This document shows, piece by piece, positions 18,404-27,236 of a stretch of DNA of 64,000 nucleotides. This stretch comes from Sulfuritalea sp. (lineage in GTDB: Bacteria; Pseudomonadota; Gammaproteobacteria; Burkholderiales; Rhodocyclaceae), in assembly GCA_016708585.1 (NCBI GenBank), contig JADJFK010000027.1:18990-82989 (forward strand), given 5' to 3'. The number at the start of each line of letters is the position of its first letter. The stretch's first letter is position 1. A model generated the notes under the pieces. That model worked only from the letters and a program-made list of their open reading frames with translations. It searched no databases and was not told where the DNA came from. The position numbers were made by a program, and so were the translations under genes.

Positions 18404-19204
18404 ATGATATCGTTTCTGCTTTCTGCCTGGCGTGCCGGATTGCGTAGTCGAAGCATTCAGGCGGTACTGGTCCTTGGCGTATTGCTGGTGGGTGTGGCTT
18501 TCCTCTCCGCCGCATTCTCGCCCCGTCAGCCGAAAACCGTTGCCCTGGATGTCGGACTGTCCGGCGTCCGGTTTTCGCTTGTCCTGTTCGCGTTATTCTG
18601 GGTGCAGGAACTGGTCGGGCAGGAGATTCAACGCCGAACGGTTCTCTTTGCGCTGACCTATCCGGTTCCGCGCGGGCATTACATAGTCGGCCGCTACCTT
18701 GCAGTACTTGGTTTGCTGGCGCTCGCGGCAGTCATGCTGGGCATGTTGCTGTGGGTCGTCGTGTTGAATGCGGGGGGTCAATACGAACAGGCGTTTGGCG
18801 TGGCTCCGGGAGCCAGGTATTGGCTGACTATTCTTGGGCTCTGGATCGATGCGGCGGTGGTCACTGCCTTTGCGCTTTTTGTCGCGAGCCTTTCCACGGT
18901 TTCGATGCTTCCGTTGGCGTTGGGTCTTGCATTCGCTGCCGCCGGCAAGAGCCTGGGGGCGGTGACCGAATACCTCGCGCGCGGGGCGGACGGCGGCGGG
19001 GAAGTCATGCGTCTGGCGCCGGTGGTCGATGCGATCCATTGGTTTCTCCCGGACCTATCGCGCCTGGATTGGCGTGCCTGGCCGATGTACGGAGTCGCTC
19101 CAGATTCCACTGCGATCGCGGGAGGAGCGCTTGTTGCGCTGGCGTATATCGTTTTGCTCGTGACTCTGGCGGTACTGGCTTTTAATCGCCGCGAGTTTCA
19201 ATAG
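18404..19204 (+). CDS. ABC-2 type transporter permease
   Basis: Membrane subunit of an ABC exporter, 266 residues with about six hydrophobic segments in the ABC-2 layout: a helix near 15-40, a charged amphipathic loop (VGQEIQRRTVLFALTYPVPRG), then four or five helices to the C terminus. The ATG at 18404 follows an AGGA site at proper distance. Its ATPase partner is encoded two genes downstream at 20078, separated by a TPR-like protein, and the three genes form a tight operon. The substrate cannot be read from the sequence; the glycan-gene context suggests a surface polymer. Confidence 0.85.
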   Translation: MISFLLSAWRAGLRSRSIQAVLVLGVLLVGVAFLSAAFSPRQPKTVALDVGLSGVRFSLVLFALFWVQELVGQEIQRRTVLFALTYPVPRGHYIVGRYLAVLGLLALAAVMLGMLLWVVVLNAGGQYEQAFGVAPGARYWLTILGLWIDAAVVTAFALFVASLSTVSMLPLALGLAFAAAGKSLGAVTEYLARGADGGGEVMRLAPVVDAIHWFLPDLSRLDWRAWPMYGVAPDSTAIAGGALVALAYIVLLVTLAVLAFNRREFQ

Positions 19205-19224
19205 TCGGCGTTGGCGGGACGGCG

Positions 19225-20076
19225 ATGAAACTGAATGCAAACGCAAGGTTGTTGCTGGTGACGATTCTCGCGGCGATGGTGTTCGTCCCATCCGCGCAGC
19301 GTCTCAAGCTTGCACCGCGTCAGAGCGTGAATGTCGAAATGCAGGTGGCCTTGCCTCTGTTCGTCCAGGTAGCGATGGCGGCAGGGGATCGCTTTTTGGC
19401 GGCGAATATCGCGGCCATTCGCGCCCTCTGGGTGGATAACTTCAAGATGCAGAAAGAAGAGTTCAAAGTGCTGGCCAAGGTGCAGGAAAATGTGTCCTGG
19501 CTGAATCCCGGACACGAGGACAACTATTACATTGCAGCAGCGATATTGCCCTGGAATGGAGAAGTCGAGGCCGCACAACGGATTCTCGCTCGGGCGACCA
19601 CGGCTCGCCGTTTCGATTACCAGCCGGCGTTCTACTACGCCTTCAACTTGTTGCATTTCAAGGGGGACGCCGTTGGTGCGTCGAACTGGATGCGCGAAGC
19701 GGCCGAGTATCTGCCGGAGGGAAATAATCGCTTGCAGATGCAGAATCTGGCAGCGATCTGGCTCGATCGGGCGGGTGACCTCGACCTTGCGATCAGTGTG
19801 GTCGAGGCCATGGCCAGGCAGGCCAATCGCGGTGATTTTCGCCGTTATCTTCAACAGCGCGTGATCAGGTTGGAAATGTTGCGCGATCTGCGGGAAGCGG
19901 CCGCCAGGTATCAGCAGCGATTCGGACGCAGGATCGTTGCCTTGAGCGATCTGGTCGAGTCGGGCATCGTTGCCGAAGTACCCAAGCCGCCATTCGGCTA
20001 TGGTTTTGCCATAAGCGAACAGGGGCAGGTCGTGTTGCAGGATTCGCCTCCGAGAGCGCCCGGGGGGCAACGCTGA
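19225..20076 (+). CDS. Membrane-anchored helical-repeat protein of unknown function
   Basis: A 283-residue protein with an N-terminal signal anchor (about 8-27) and then a helical, TPR/SEL1-like region (about 75-240) with recurring aromatic/Ala patterns. I do not recognise the family. It lies between the permease and ATPase genes of an ABC-2 exporter, 20 bp after the former and 1 bp before the latter, so it is probably a periplasmic or membrane-tethered accessory of that exporter (inference). Confidence 0.75.
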   Translation: MKLNANARLLLVTILAAMVFVPSAQRLKLAPRQSVNVEMQVALPLFVQVAMAAGDRFLAANIAAIRALWVDNFKMQKEEFKVLAKVQENVSWLNPGHEDNYYIAAAILPWNGEVEAAQRILARATTARRFDYQPAFYYAFNLLHFKGDAVGASNWMREAAEYLPEGNNRLQMQNLAAIWLDRAGDLDLAISVVEAMARQANRGDFRRYLQQRVIRLEMLRDLREAAARYQQRFGRRIVALSDLVESGIVAEVPKPPFGYGFAISEQGQVVLQDSPPRAPGGQR

Positions 20077-20077
20077 A

Positions 20078-20974
20078 ATGAATGCCGCGATCTCGGTAAG
20101 CAACCTGAGAAAGACCTACCCGCGCAGTTGGGCTTCGCCGCCCTTTGAGGCATTGAAAGGGATTTCGCTAAGCATCGAGGCCGGAGAGACCTTCGGCTTC
20201 ATCGGCCCGAATGGCGCCGGCAAGAGCACGACGATCAAGATCCTCACCGGCGTGATGTCGCCGAGTGAAGGCACGGCAAGCCTGTTCGGCGTCGATGTGA
20301 GCGATCCCGAATCGCGGCGCGGCCTTGGCTACGTGCCGGAGAATCCCAGCCTGCCGGATTACCTGACGCCGTACGAAATTCTTTCGATGGGACTGAAACT
20401 TCATCGGCGCAGGCCGGCCGGAGCACGAGCCCACTGCATGGCATGGCTGGAGCGCTTCGGCCTTGCCGACGTGGCGAACAAGGTGGTACGGGGCTTTTCC
20501 AAGGGGATGGCGCAGCGTACGGCACTGGCGCATGCAATGGCAGTGGAGCCGCGCCTGTTGATCCTCGACGAGCCCTTGTCCGGGCTCGATCCGATCGGTC
20601 GGCGCGAAGTCGTGGACATACTTTCAGAGTACCGGCGGCAGGGCGGCACGATCTTTCTGACCTCGCACGTGTTGCACGACGTCGAACGCCTTGCCGATCG
20701 CACCGGTTTGATCCACAAGGGGGAACTGCGGGCCGTGCGAACGCCGGGCGAAATGGTCGGGGAGGGCGAACGCGTCCTGGTGCGCAGCATCGGCGCGGCC
20801 GCAGCCCTCGACGGAATGCAGGCCGAGCCGGGCGGGAGGTGGGTGATCGAAGTCCCGCGCACCGCTCTCTGGGATACCCTGCGCCGGCTCGAGACTGCCG
20901 GGCATTCGCTGATCGAGATCAGACCAACCTTGTCGCTAGAGACGGCGTTCCTCAACGTGGTGAAAGGATCGTGA
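20078..20974 (+). CDS. ABC-2 type transporter ATP-binding protein
   Basis: Energy-coupling subunit of the exporter. The 298-residue protein has Walker A GPNGAGKST near residue 50, a Q-loop region, the signature-like GFSKGMAQR, Walker B LLILDEPLSGLDP and a switch His in LTSHVLHD. The C-terminal about 70 residues are the extra domain common in DrrA/NatA-type ATPases. Order in the operon is permease, helical-repeat protein, ATPase. Confidence 0.92.
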   Translation: MNAAISVSNLRKTYPRSWASPPFEALKGISLSIEAGETFGFIGPNGAGKSTTIKILTGVMSPSEGTASLFGVDVSDPESRRGLGYVPENPSLPDYLTPYEILSMGLKLHRRRPAGARAHCMAWLERFGLADVANKVVRGFSKGMAQRTALAHAMAVEPRLLILDEPLSGLDPIGRREVVDILSEYRRQGGTIFLTSHVLHDVERLADRTGLIHKGELRAVRTPGEMVGEGERVLVRSIGAAAALDGMQAEPGGRWVIEVPRTALWDTLRRLETAGHSLIEIRPTLSLETAFLNVVKGS

Positions 20975-21013
20975 CTTCGGGTCATTTGGCATGCCGGCCT
21001 CTGGACAGGAAAT

Positions 21014-21037
21014 CCGCCGTATCGCCAGCGCCGACTT
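21014..21037 (-). repeat. Dispersed GC-rich repeat unit (single, - orientation)
   Basis: CCGCCGTATCGCCAGCGCC followed by GACTT lies in the short gap between the ABC ATPase and GtrA genes, just upstream of the GtrA start, and does not disturb either frame. Confidence 0.8.
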
Positions 21038-21056
21038 GTCAGGATGGGCTATTGCA

Positions 21057-21458
21057 ATGAGCATCACACGGAGAATTCGCAACCCTGCGCTGGAGTTCGG
21101 CCGCTATTTTGTCGTCAGCCTGATCGCGCTCGCGGTCGATGTTTCCATGCTGATGGCGATGGCCCGGTTCATGCATTACTTGTGGGCGGCCTCTCTCGGA
21201 TTTGTTCTGGGTGCGATTACCAGCTATTGGCTGGCAATCCGTTGGGCGTTTAGGCACCGGCGCCTCGCGGCCTATCCGCGGGCCGAGTTTCTGGCGTACT
21301 CGTTGGTTGGCATTCTGAGCCTCGGCATCAACAATCTTGTGATCTTTGTCGCGGTGGAATACCTTGCACTGGCGTTGCTGGCAAGCAAGGCGGTGGCCGC
21401 AGGCGCGACTTTTGCATTTAATTTTGGGGTACGCAAGTTCGTACTATTCAGGAAATAG
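21057..21458 (+). CDS. GtrA-family membrane protein
   Basis: Small four-helix membrane protein of 133 residues (helices about 17-37, 42-62, 80-100, 105-125), typical of GtrA proteins thought to move polyprenyl-linked sugars across the inner membrane. The N-terminal FGRYFVVSLIALAVD and late ATFAFNFGVRKFVLF fit the family. The ATG at 21057 is chosen because upstream in-frame codons would translate the dispersed repeat. It is followed after 6 bp by a flavoprotein gene, a frequent pair in polysaccharide or glycan-lipid clusters. Confidence 0.88.
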   Translation: MSITRRIRNPALEFGRYFVVSLIALAVDVSMLMAMARFMHYLWAASLGFVLGAITSYWLAIRWAFRHRRLAAYPRAEFLAYSLVGILSLGINNLVIFVAVEYLALALLASKAVAAGATFAFNFGVRKFVLFRK

Positions 21459-21464
21459 CAGACC

Positions 21465-23039
21465 ATGAGCAAACCGATCGTATTGATAATTGGTGCAGGA
21501 CCTGCAGGCCTCACGGCGGCAATGGAATTGGTGCGTGACGGTCGCATGCAGCCGCTGGTGCTCGAGGCATCGCAAGAGGTTGGCGGCATCTCGCGTACGG
21601 TCGAGTACAGGGGCAACCGCATGGATATCGGCGGGCACCGGTTTTTTTCAAAATCTGACTGGGTGATGAACTGGTGGCGCGAAATTCTGCCCATCGCGAC
21701 AAATCAGCAGGCCATCTCGATTGCCTATCAGGGCAAACAGCGAACGGTCGACACCGATGGGTTCGCCGGTCCGGAGCGGGACCGCGTTATGCTGGTACGG
21801 GACCGCCTTTCACGCATTTACTTTCTGCGAAAATATTTCGACTACCCGATCAAGCTCAACGCCGCAACGATTGGCAATCTGGGTTTCGTTCGATTGATGC
21901 GCGCCGGCTTCAGCTATGTCTGGGCCATGCTGTTTCCCCGGCGCCCGGAGCGATCACTGGAAGATTTTCTGATCAATCGCTTTGGCGGAGAACTGTATCG
22001 AACCTTCTTCAAGGACTATACGGAAAAGGTCTGGGGGGTCGCCTGTGACCAGATCAGTGCCGAGTGGGGGGCGCAACGAATCAAGGGGTTGTCGATTCTC
22101 GAAGCATTGCGCCATGCATGGAGGACGCTACGGGGTGGCGGTTCGGCCGCTCAGGCGACCAAGACGAGCCTGATCGAACATTTCCTTTACCCTCGCCTGG
22201 GGCCGGGCCAACTCTGGCAGGAGGTCGCTCGGCAGGTGAGCGATCAGGGAGGCGAAATCAGGTTTGGCCAGGAGGTGTCAGGGCTTCGCCATGGCGACGG
22301 GCGCGCGCTTGGAGTTGTGGTCAAGGGCGAGGGAGGCCAACCGGTCGAGATTCGCGGTGACTTCGTAATTTCGACCATGCCGATAAAGGACCTGGTGGCC
22401 GGAATGCAGCCGCCGCCGCCGGAGGACGTGGGTCGGATTGCGGCCGGGCTTCCATATCGTGATTTCATAACAGTGGGCCTGCTGGTGTCGCGCATGCGCG
22501 CCAATCGGCAGTCGCAGAGCGCGCGTTCGGACCATATGCCGCCCGACAACTGGATCTACATTCAGGACCGGGACGTGCGCATCGGTCGCCTGCAGATATT
22601 CAACAACTGGAGTCCGGATCTGGTGGCGGACGAGGGCAAGGTCTGGCTCGGACTGGAGTACTTCTGCCAGGAGGGTGACGATCTTTGGTCAATGGATGAT
22701 GCCTCGATGAAGGCATTTGCCGCTGGGGAGTTGGAAAAGATTGAAATGATAGATCGGGCGGACGTGCTTGACGGGACCGTAATTCGTGTTCCGAAGACAT
22801 ATCCGGCGTATTTCGGTGCATATGAAAATTTTCCCAAACTGCGTAGCTGGATCGACGGAATAGACAATCTCTTTCTGGTCGGCCGCAACGGCATGCATCG
22901 GTACAACAATCAGGACCATTCGATGCTCACGGCCAAGCTTGCGGTCGAGGCCATTCTCGCGGGGAAAACGGATAAGACTGCGATTTGGGCGGTGAATGTC
23001 GATGACGACTATCACGAGGAAGTTGATAGCGGTGGTTGA
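21465..23039 (+). CDS. FAD-dependent amine-oxidase/UDP-galactopyranose-mutase-like protein
   Basis: A 524-residue flavoprotein. The N-terminal FAD-binding motif is IIGAGPAGLTAAMEL, followed by the acidic strand end LEASQEVGGISRTV and the GGHRFFSK loop; the C-terminal FAD motif is LFLVGRNGMHRYNNQDHSMLTA. These features match NAD(P)-binding flavoproteins of polysaccharide clusters, related to UDP-galactopyranose mutase and protoporphyrinogen oxidase. The substrate is not identifiable here. It follows GtrA closely and is probably in the same transcript. Confidence 0.82.
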   Translation: MSKPIVLIIGAGPAGLTAAMELVRDGRMQPLVLEASQEVGGISRTVEYRGNRMDIGGHRFFSKSDWVMNWWREILPIATNQQAISIAYQGKQRTVDTDGFAGPERDRVMLVRDRLSRIYFLRKYFDYPIKLNAATIGNLGFVRLMRAGFSYVWAMLFPRRPERSLEDFLINRFGGELYRTFFKDYTEKVWGVACDQISAEWGAQRIKGLSILEALRHAWRTLRGGGSAAQATKTSLIEHFLYPRLGPGQLWQEVARQVSDQGGEIRFGQEVSGLRHGDGRALGVVVKGEGGQPVEIRGDFVISTMPIKDLVAGMQPPPPEDVGRIAAGLPYRDFITVGLLVSRMRANRQSQSARSDHMPPDNWIYIQDRDVRIGRLQIFNNWSPDLVADEGKVWLGLEYFCQEGDDLWSMDDASMKAFAAGELEKIEMIDRADVLDGTVIRVPKTYPAYFGAYENFPKLRSWIDGIDNLFLVGRNGMHRYNNQDHSMLTAKLAVEAILAGKTDKTAIWAVNVDDDYHEEVDSGG

Positions 23040-23284
23040 TTCCTTGATGCTGTCGAAGTCGGCACGAAAAATATGCAATGCGGTAGCGGCGACATCCGGC
23101 TTTCGCGTCGCTACGTTTATGCGCCGCGTCTCAACCGTTCGTTTCGTGTCCGGGACATGTGATTTGCAGTTCAGGCAATGGCTGGAGTCATCCAGGTACT
23201 TTGCCTTAAGACGGTTCGCGCTGGCGGTGCCGTGAGGGCATCGCACATCGAGGCGTTTGCCTTACGAAAAGCCGCACTGTCCCG
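23040..23284. other. Intergenic stretch without a recognisable gene
   Basis: 245 bp between the flavoprotein and the second membrane-protein gene. Short open frames exist but show no family features. No terminator hairpin or clear promoter was found. Confidence 0.5.
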
Positions 23285-25234
23285 ATGAGTTTGTCCGAAC
23301 CCCATCGGTTTGGTTTTGACTGTACGGTTGATCCGCGGTTGTCGCTCGGCCAGCGACTTGCTCTGGCGCTTCTTACATTTGCGATTTGGGTTGCAACACA
23401 CCGCTATTCCGGAATCTGGCATGACGGAGTACTTTACGCAGGTCAGGCCCTCAATCGGCTGTATCCAGAACGTTTTGTCGGCGATCTATTTTTTGCATAC
23501 GGCTCCCAAGACAGCTTCTCGGTGTTCAGCCCACTCTATGCCGGACTCATTTCGGTCGTCGGCATCAATCCGGCTTCTCTGATCCTGACCGTTTTCGCGC
23601 AGTGCGCCTGGCTGGTCAGTGCGGCCCTGCTTGCCAAAAGTGTGCTTCAGGGAGTGCTTCCTTGGGTTGGACTGCTCGCAATTACCGCATTGCCGCGGGT
23701 TTATGGCGCCGATGATGTCTTCGCATATGCCGAGGTATTTGCGACTGCCAGGGTTCTCTCCGAACTGCTGGTTCTTGCGGGGCTGGCCTGTCTATATGGC
23801 GGCAGGCGAGTCGCGGGGAATAGCCTTCTTCTCGGCGCCGCATTGTTCCATCCCGTGATAGCCTTTCCAGGCATCGCGGTGGCGTTTGCCATGCAGGCGT
23901 CCTGGCGGATTGTCCTTGCCGCAAGCACCTGTGCTTTTCTTGCAGTACCTCTGCTGGCGTTCGGCGTTCCCGACGCGAGGGAACCCTTGCGAGTAATGGA
24001 TTCTCTGTGGTACGGGATTTCCATTGAACGCAGTCCATTCGTTTTTTTAGGTCAATGGGAACTTGCCGAGTTGGCACAACCTGTGATCTGGGTCGCTATC
24101 CTGTTTCTTGCATCCAGGATGTCGCTTGGTTTTGCCCGAAGATTTTGGCACTCGGTCATTTATGCCGGGACGATTGGCTTTGCACTCGCAGCCATGGCCG
24201 ACTGCTGGCCTATTGCTTTGCTTGTGCAAATGCAGACGTGGCGGAGCGCGTGGCTGCTTCAGGTGTGCGGCATCCTCGCGGCCGTATGGCTGATTCAAGC
24301 GTTGTGGTCGCAGGGGCGGTTTGGACGATTGCTGCTCATCGCCATGGCGACATGCTTATTTGCCGGTGGGGATTGGGGATTCTTCGCTGGAGCTTTTTTG
24401 GCAATGTCTTATTCCGCATTGGCCCGATGGCGACCACTGGTGGACCTCGTGGAAAAGCACTACCCTTTGTTCGTGGCCGGATTTGTTTTTGCATCCCTCC
24501 CAGAAGTGCTGATTGTGATGCGGGAGTTGGTTGGTGCAATGCGTGCTGTGTTCATTGATGCAATGTTGGCCTTGCCGCAGGTGAGCAGCGAGCTTGTCCT
24601 TGAGCAGCCGAGCGTCTTTTGGCTGGCGCTAGGTACGATGGCTTTGTTCATGATCCTGTCCGATTGGTCAAAACCAGTATTTCGTGTGTTGGCGGGGTTG
24701 GCGGTTCTCGTTACTCTGCTCATTTCCGGGCTGTCGTGGGTCGCTCTGCTTCGCCCGGAGTATCGACCTCTAGTCGGGTCTGATGAGCCGCCGACGTTAC
24801 TGCGTGAAGCAATTCCGCCGGGTTCCCTGACCTATATGGAAGGAGGACACGGCTATCTCTGGTTTGTTCTTGGGCGACCGAGCTATGCCTCGCATCACCA
24901 GGCTGCCGGCGTAATTTTCTCGAGACGAACTGCGCTGGAAGCGCAGCGGCGCCTGAATGCAATCGCACTGCTCGGAACGTCAGACGAGCGCCTGCAATGG
25001 CGTATTCCGGAGTCCGAGGCGATCATGCTGGCTGGCAAGGAAAAGCGGAAATGGATCCCGACTCAGGCATTAGTATCGGTCTGCCAGGATCCGATTCTGG
25101 ATTTCGTCGTGCTGCGCCGCCCTTTACGCGGTGAACCTGCAGTCAATCCATTTTCAGTTGTTCCCGTGGCGCTACAGAAGGGCCAATCGCCTACCATGCT
25201 TTACGTGTTTGAATGTCGGAGATTGCGGAATTGA
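23285..25234 (+). CDS. Polytopic membrane protein of unknown function (paralogue of 16379-18400)
   Basis: A 649-residue integral membrane protein with roughly ten or more hydrophobic helices (about residues 20-500) and a soluble C-terminal domain of about 140 residues. It shares a series of motifs with the oppositely oriented gene at 16379-18400: FGSQ/YGSQDxFSVFSP, SYAS, IFSR and a terminal CQDPILDFVV. I do not recognise the family. The pair brackets the ABC exporter, GtrA and flavoprotein genes, so both may serve the same envelope or glycan process. Base composition is less GC-rich than in the flanking sulfur and signalling genes. Confidence 0.8.
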   Translation: MSLSEPHRFGFDCTVDPRLSLGQRLALALLTFAIWVATHRYSGIWHDGVLYAGQALNRLYPERFVGDLFFAYGSQDSFSVFSPLYAGLISVVGINPASLILTVFAQCAWLVSAALLAKSVLQGVLPWVGLLAITALPRVYGADDVFAYAEVFATARVLSELLVLAGLACLYGGRRVAGNSLLLGAALFHPVIAFPGIAVAFAMQASWRIVLAASTCAFLAVPLLAFGVPDAREPLRVMDSLWYGISIERSPFVFLGQWELAELAQPVIWVAILFLASRMSLGFARRFWHSVIYAGTIGFALAAMADCWPIALLVQMQTWRSAWLLQVCGILAAVWLIQALWSQGRFGRLLLIAMATCLFAGGDWGFFAGAFLAMSYSALARWRPLVDLVEKHYPLFVAGFVFASLPEVLIVMRELVGAMRAVFIDAMLALPQVSSELVLEQPSVFWLALGTMALFMILSDWSKPVFRVLAGLAVLVTLLISGLSWVALLRPEYRPLVGSDEPPTLLREAIPPGSLTYMEGGHGYLWFVLGRPSYASHHQAAGVIFSRRTALEAQRRLNAIALLGTSDERLQWRIPESEAIMLAGKEKRKWIPTQALVSVCQDPILDFVVLRRPLRGEPAVNPFSVVPVALQKGQSPTMLYVFECRRLRN

Positions 25235-25454
25235 AGGCTGGCACGGACAAGGATGATCCATCGCCAGGGTGGGGCGCTGCGGCCGCAATGTTGGTCAAAA
25301 TACAGTCAAGGTAATCCTCCCGCGGTCTCTCTTTGCGGAGGCTTCGGCTTAAACAATCCCCTTATCCTCAAATAGAAATAATCTCATTGGCGCGGTAAGG
25401 GGAAATTGTTAACCTTGCGCCTTCCAGAAAAACCATACTTCGAGGAGGTTTGGC
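25235..25454. other. Intergenic leader before sat
   Basis: 220 bp with locally lower GC. It holds a direct match to a motif also found upstream of soeA (25370-25383) and a CCCCTTA (25358-25364) / TAAGGGG (25396-25402) inverted repeat around it. GAGGAGG (about 25440-25447) is the ribosome-binding site of sat. Confidence 0.6.
25370..25402 (+). promoter_or_regulatory. Regulatory motif shared with the soeA upstream region
   Basis: AAATAGAAATAATC at 25370-25383, then a C/T-rich stretch and GG(T)AAGGGG ending at 25402. The soeA leader has AAATAGAAATTATC followed by a similarly spaced CAAGGGG. It may be a promoter core or activator site; no regulator is assigned. Confidence 0.45.
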
Positions 25455-26669
25455 ATGGCGTTGGTCAATCCGCATGGCGGCGGCAGTCTGCGTCCCCTTT
25501 TGCTCGAAGGCGAAGCGCTGATCGCGGAGTTGGCACGCGCCTCCTCGTTACCCAAGGTCAAGGTCGGTTCCCGCGAGAAGGGCGACATCGTCATGATGGG
25601 CCAGGGCGGCTTCACCCCGCTCGACGGTTTCATGTCCCACGCCGACTGGCAGGGCGTGTGCGACGGCATGAAAATGGCCTCCGGCCTGTTCTGGCCGATT
25701 CCGATCACGCTGTCCACCGACCAGGCTACCGCCGACGGCATCAAGGTCGCCGGCGACGTGGCCCTGATCGATCCCGATGACGGTTCGATCCTCGCCACCA
25801 TGAAGGTGACCGAGAAGTATTCGATCGACAAGGCCCACGAATGCGCCACGGTGTTCAAGACCACCGACCTGGAGCATCCGGGGGTCAAGATGGTCATGGA
25901 GCAGGGCGAGATCAACCTCGCCGGCCCGATCAAGGTGCTCTCGCTGGGCGGCTTCCCCGAGACCTACGGCGAACTGCTGATGAGCCCGAAGCAGACCCGC
26001 GCCCTGTTCGAATCCTACGGCTGGAGCAAGGTGGCGGCGTTCCAGACGCGCAACCCGATGCACCGCTCGCACGAGTACCTGGCCAAGGTGGCGATCGAGA
26101 CCTGCGACGGCGTGCTGATCCACTCGCTGCTCGGCAACCTGAAGCCGGGCGACATTCCCGCCGACGTGCGCTCCGAGGCGATCGGCACCCTGATCGAAAA
26201 CTACTTCGTCAAGAAGACCGTGATCCAGGCCGGCTATCCGCTCGACATGCGCTATGCCGGTCCGCGCGAGGCGCTGCTGCATGCGCTGTTCCGCCAGAAC
26301 TACGGCTGCTCGCACCTGATCGTCGGCCGCGACCATGCCGGCGTCGGCAGCTACTATGGTCCGTTCGATGCGCACCACATCTTCGACGAACTGCCCAGGG
26401 GCGCGCTGGAGACCCAGGCGCTCAAGATCGACTGGACCTTCTGGTGTTACAAGTGCGGCGGCATGGCCTCGGCGCGTACCTGCCCGCACGGCGAGGCCGA
26501 TCGCCTGCTGCTGTCCGGCACCAAGCTGCGCAAGATGCTGTCCGAAGGCGGTGACGTGCCCGCCGAGTTTTCCCGGCCGGAGGTGCTGGAGGTGCTGCGC
26601 GCCTACTACGCCAGCCTGGCCGAGCATGAGAAGGTCGAAGTCAAGCTGTCCGGACATTCGGCCCGCTGA
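25455..26669 (+). CDS. sat: Sulfate adenylyltransferase (ATP sulfurylase), dissimilatory type
   Basis: In a sulfur oxidiser this enzyme turns adenosine-5'-phosphosulfate and pyrophosphate into sulfate and ATP, the last step of cytoplasmic sulfite oxidation. The 404-residue protein shows the homo-oligomeric Sat layout: an N-terminal PUA-like domain (about 1-165) with GFTPLDGFM, and a catalytic domain with QTRNPMHRSHEYL near 197 and GRDHAGVGSYYGP near 292. CYKCGGMASARTCPHG near the C terminus adds a likely metal-binding Cys set, seen in dissimilatory enzymes. It lies just upstream of aprBA. Confidence 0.95.
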   Translation: MALVNPHGGGSLRPLLLEGEALIAELARASSLPKVKVGSREKGDIVMMGQGGFTPLDGFMSHADWQGVCDGMKMASGLFWPIPITLSTDQATADGIKVAGDVALIDPDDGSILATMKVTEKYSIDKAHECATVFKTTDLEHPGVKMVMEQGEINLAGPIKVLSLGGFPETYGELLMSPKQTRALFESYGWSKVAAFQTRNPMHRSHEYLAKVAIETCDGVLIHSLLGNLKPGDIPADVRSEAIGTLIENYFVKKTVIQAGYPLDMRYAGPREALLHALFRQNYGCSHLIVGRDHAGVGSYYGPFDAHHIFDELPRGALETQALKIDWTFWCYKCGGMASARTCPHGEADRLLLSGTKLRKMLSEGGDVPAEFSRPEVLEVLRAYYASLAEHEKVEVKLSGHSAR

Positions 26670-26740
26670 AGAATCAGGACCCCAGCTTTTCCGCTTGCAA
26701 TTTTTGATGAACCACACCGCAACCAAGGAGTAGAAACCAA

Positions 26741-27214
26741 ATGCCAACCTTTGTTCGTACCGAGAAGTGCGACGGCTGCAAGGGGCAGGACAAGACCGCC
26801 TGCATGTACATCTGCCCGCACAACCTGATGAAGCTCGACAAGGACGGTTCCGAAACCGGCCATGCCATGAAGGCTTTCAACCAGGAGCCGGAGCAGTGCT
26901 GGGAGTGCTACTCCTGCGTCAAGATCTGCCCGCAGGGCGCCATCGAATGCCGCCACTACGCCGACATCGTGCCGCTGGGCGGTTCGGTGCAGCCGATGCG
27001 CGGTTCCGACTCCATCATGTGGACCATCAAGTTCCGCAACGGCACCCTGAAGCGTTTCAAGTTCCCGATCCGCACCACGGCCGAAGGCTCGATCGACTGC
27101 TACGGCGGCAAGCCGATGCCGAAGATGTCGGAGATCACCGCCGACGGCGTGTACACCCGGGCTGTCATGGGCGGCTTCCGCGCCGGCAACCCCGCCGAAC
27201 TGATCCGCAAATAA
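26741..27214 (+). CDS. aprB: Adenylylsulfate reductase beta subunit
   Basis: Iron-sulfur subunit of APS reductase, carrying electrons between the AprA flavin and the membrane-side acceptor. The 157-residue protein has two [4Fe-4S] motifs, CDGCKGQDKTACMYICP near 10-27 and CWECYSCVKICP near 52-63, followed by the beta-rich tail that wraps AprA. The start follows AAGGAG at suitable distance. The order sat-aprB-aprA is common in sulfur oxidisers and sulfate reducers; the Qmo/Hdr genes downstream on the other strand indicate the electron partner. Confidence 0.96.
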   Translation: MPTFVRTEKCDGCKGQDKTACMYICPHNLMKLDKDGSETGHAMKAFNQEPEQCWECYSCVKICPQGAIECRHYADIVPLGGSVQPMRGSDSIMWTIKFRNGTLKRFKFPIRTTAEGSIDCYGGKPMPKMSEITADGVYTRAVMGGFRAGNPAELIRK

Positions 27215-27236
27215 TCGAAAAGTAGAGGAACCAAAA

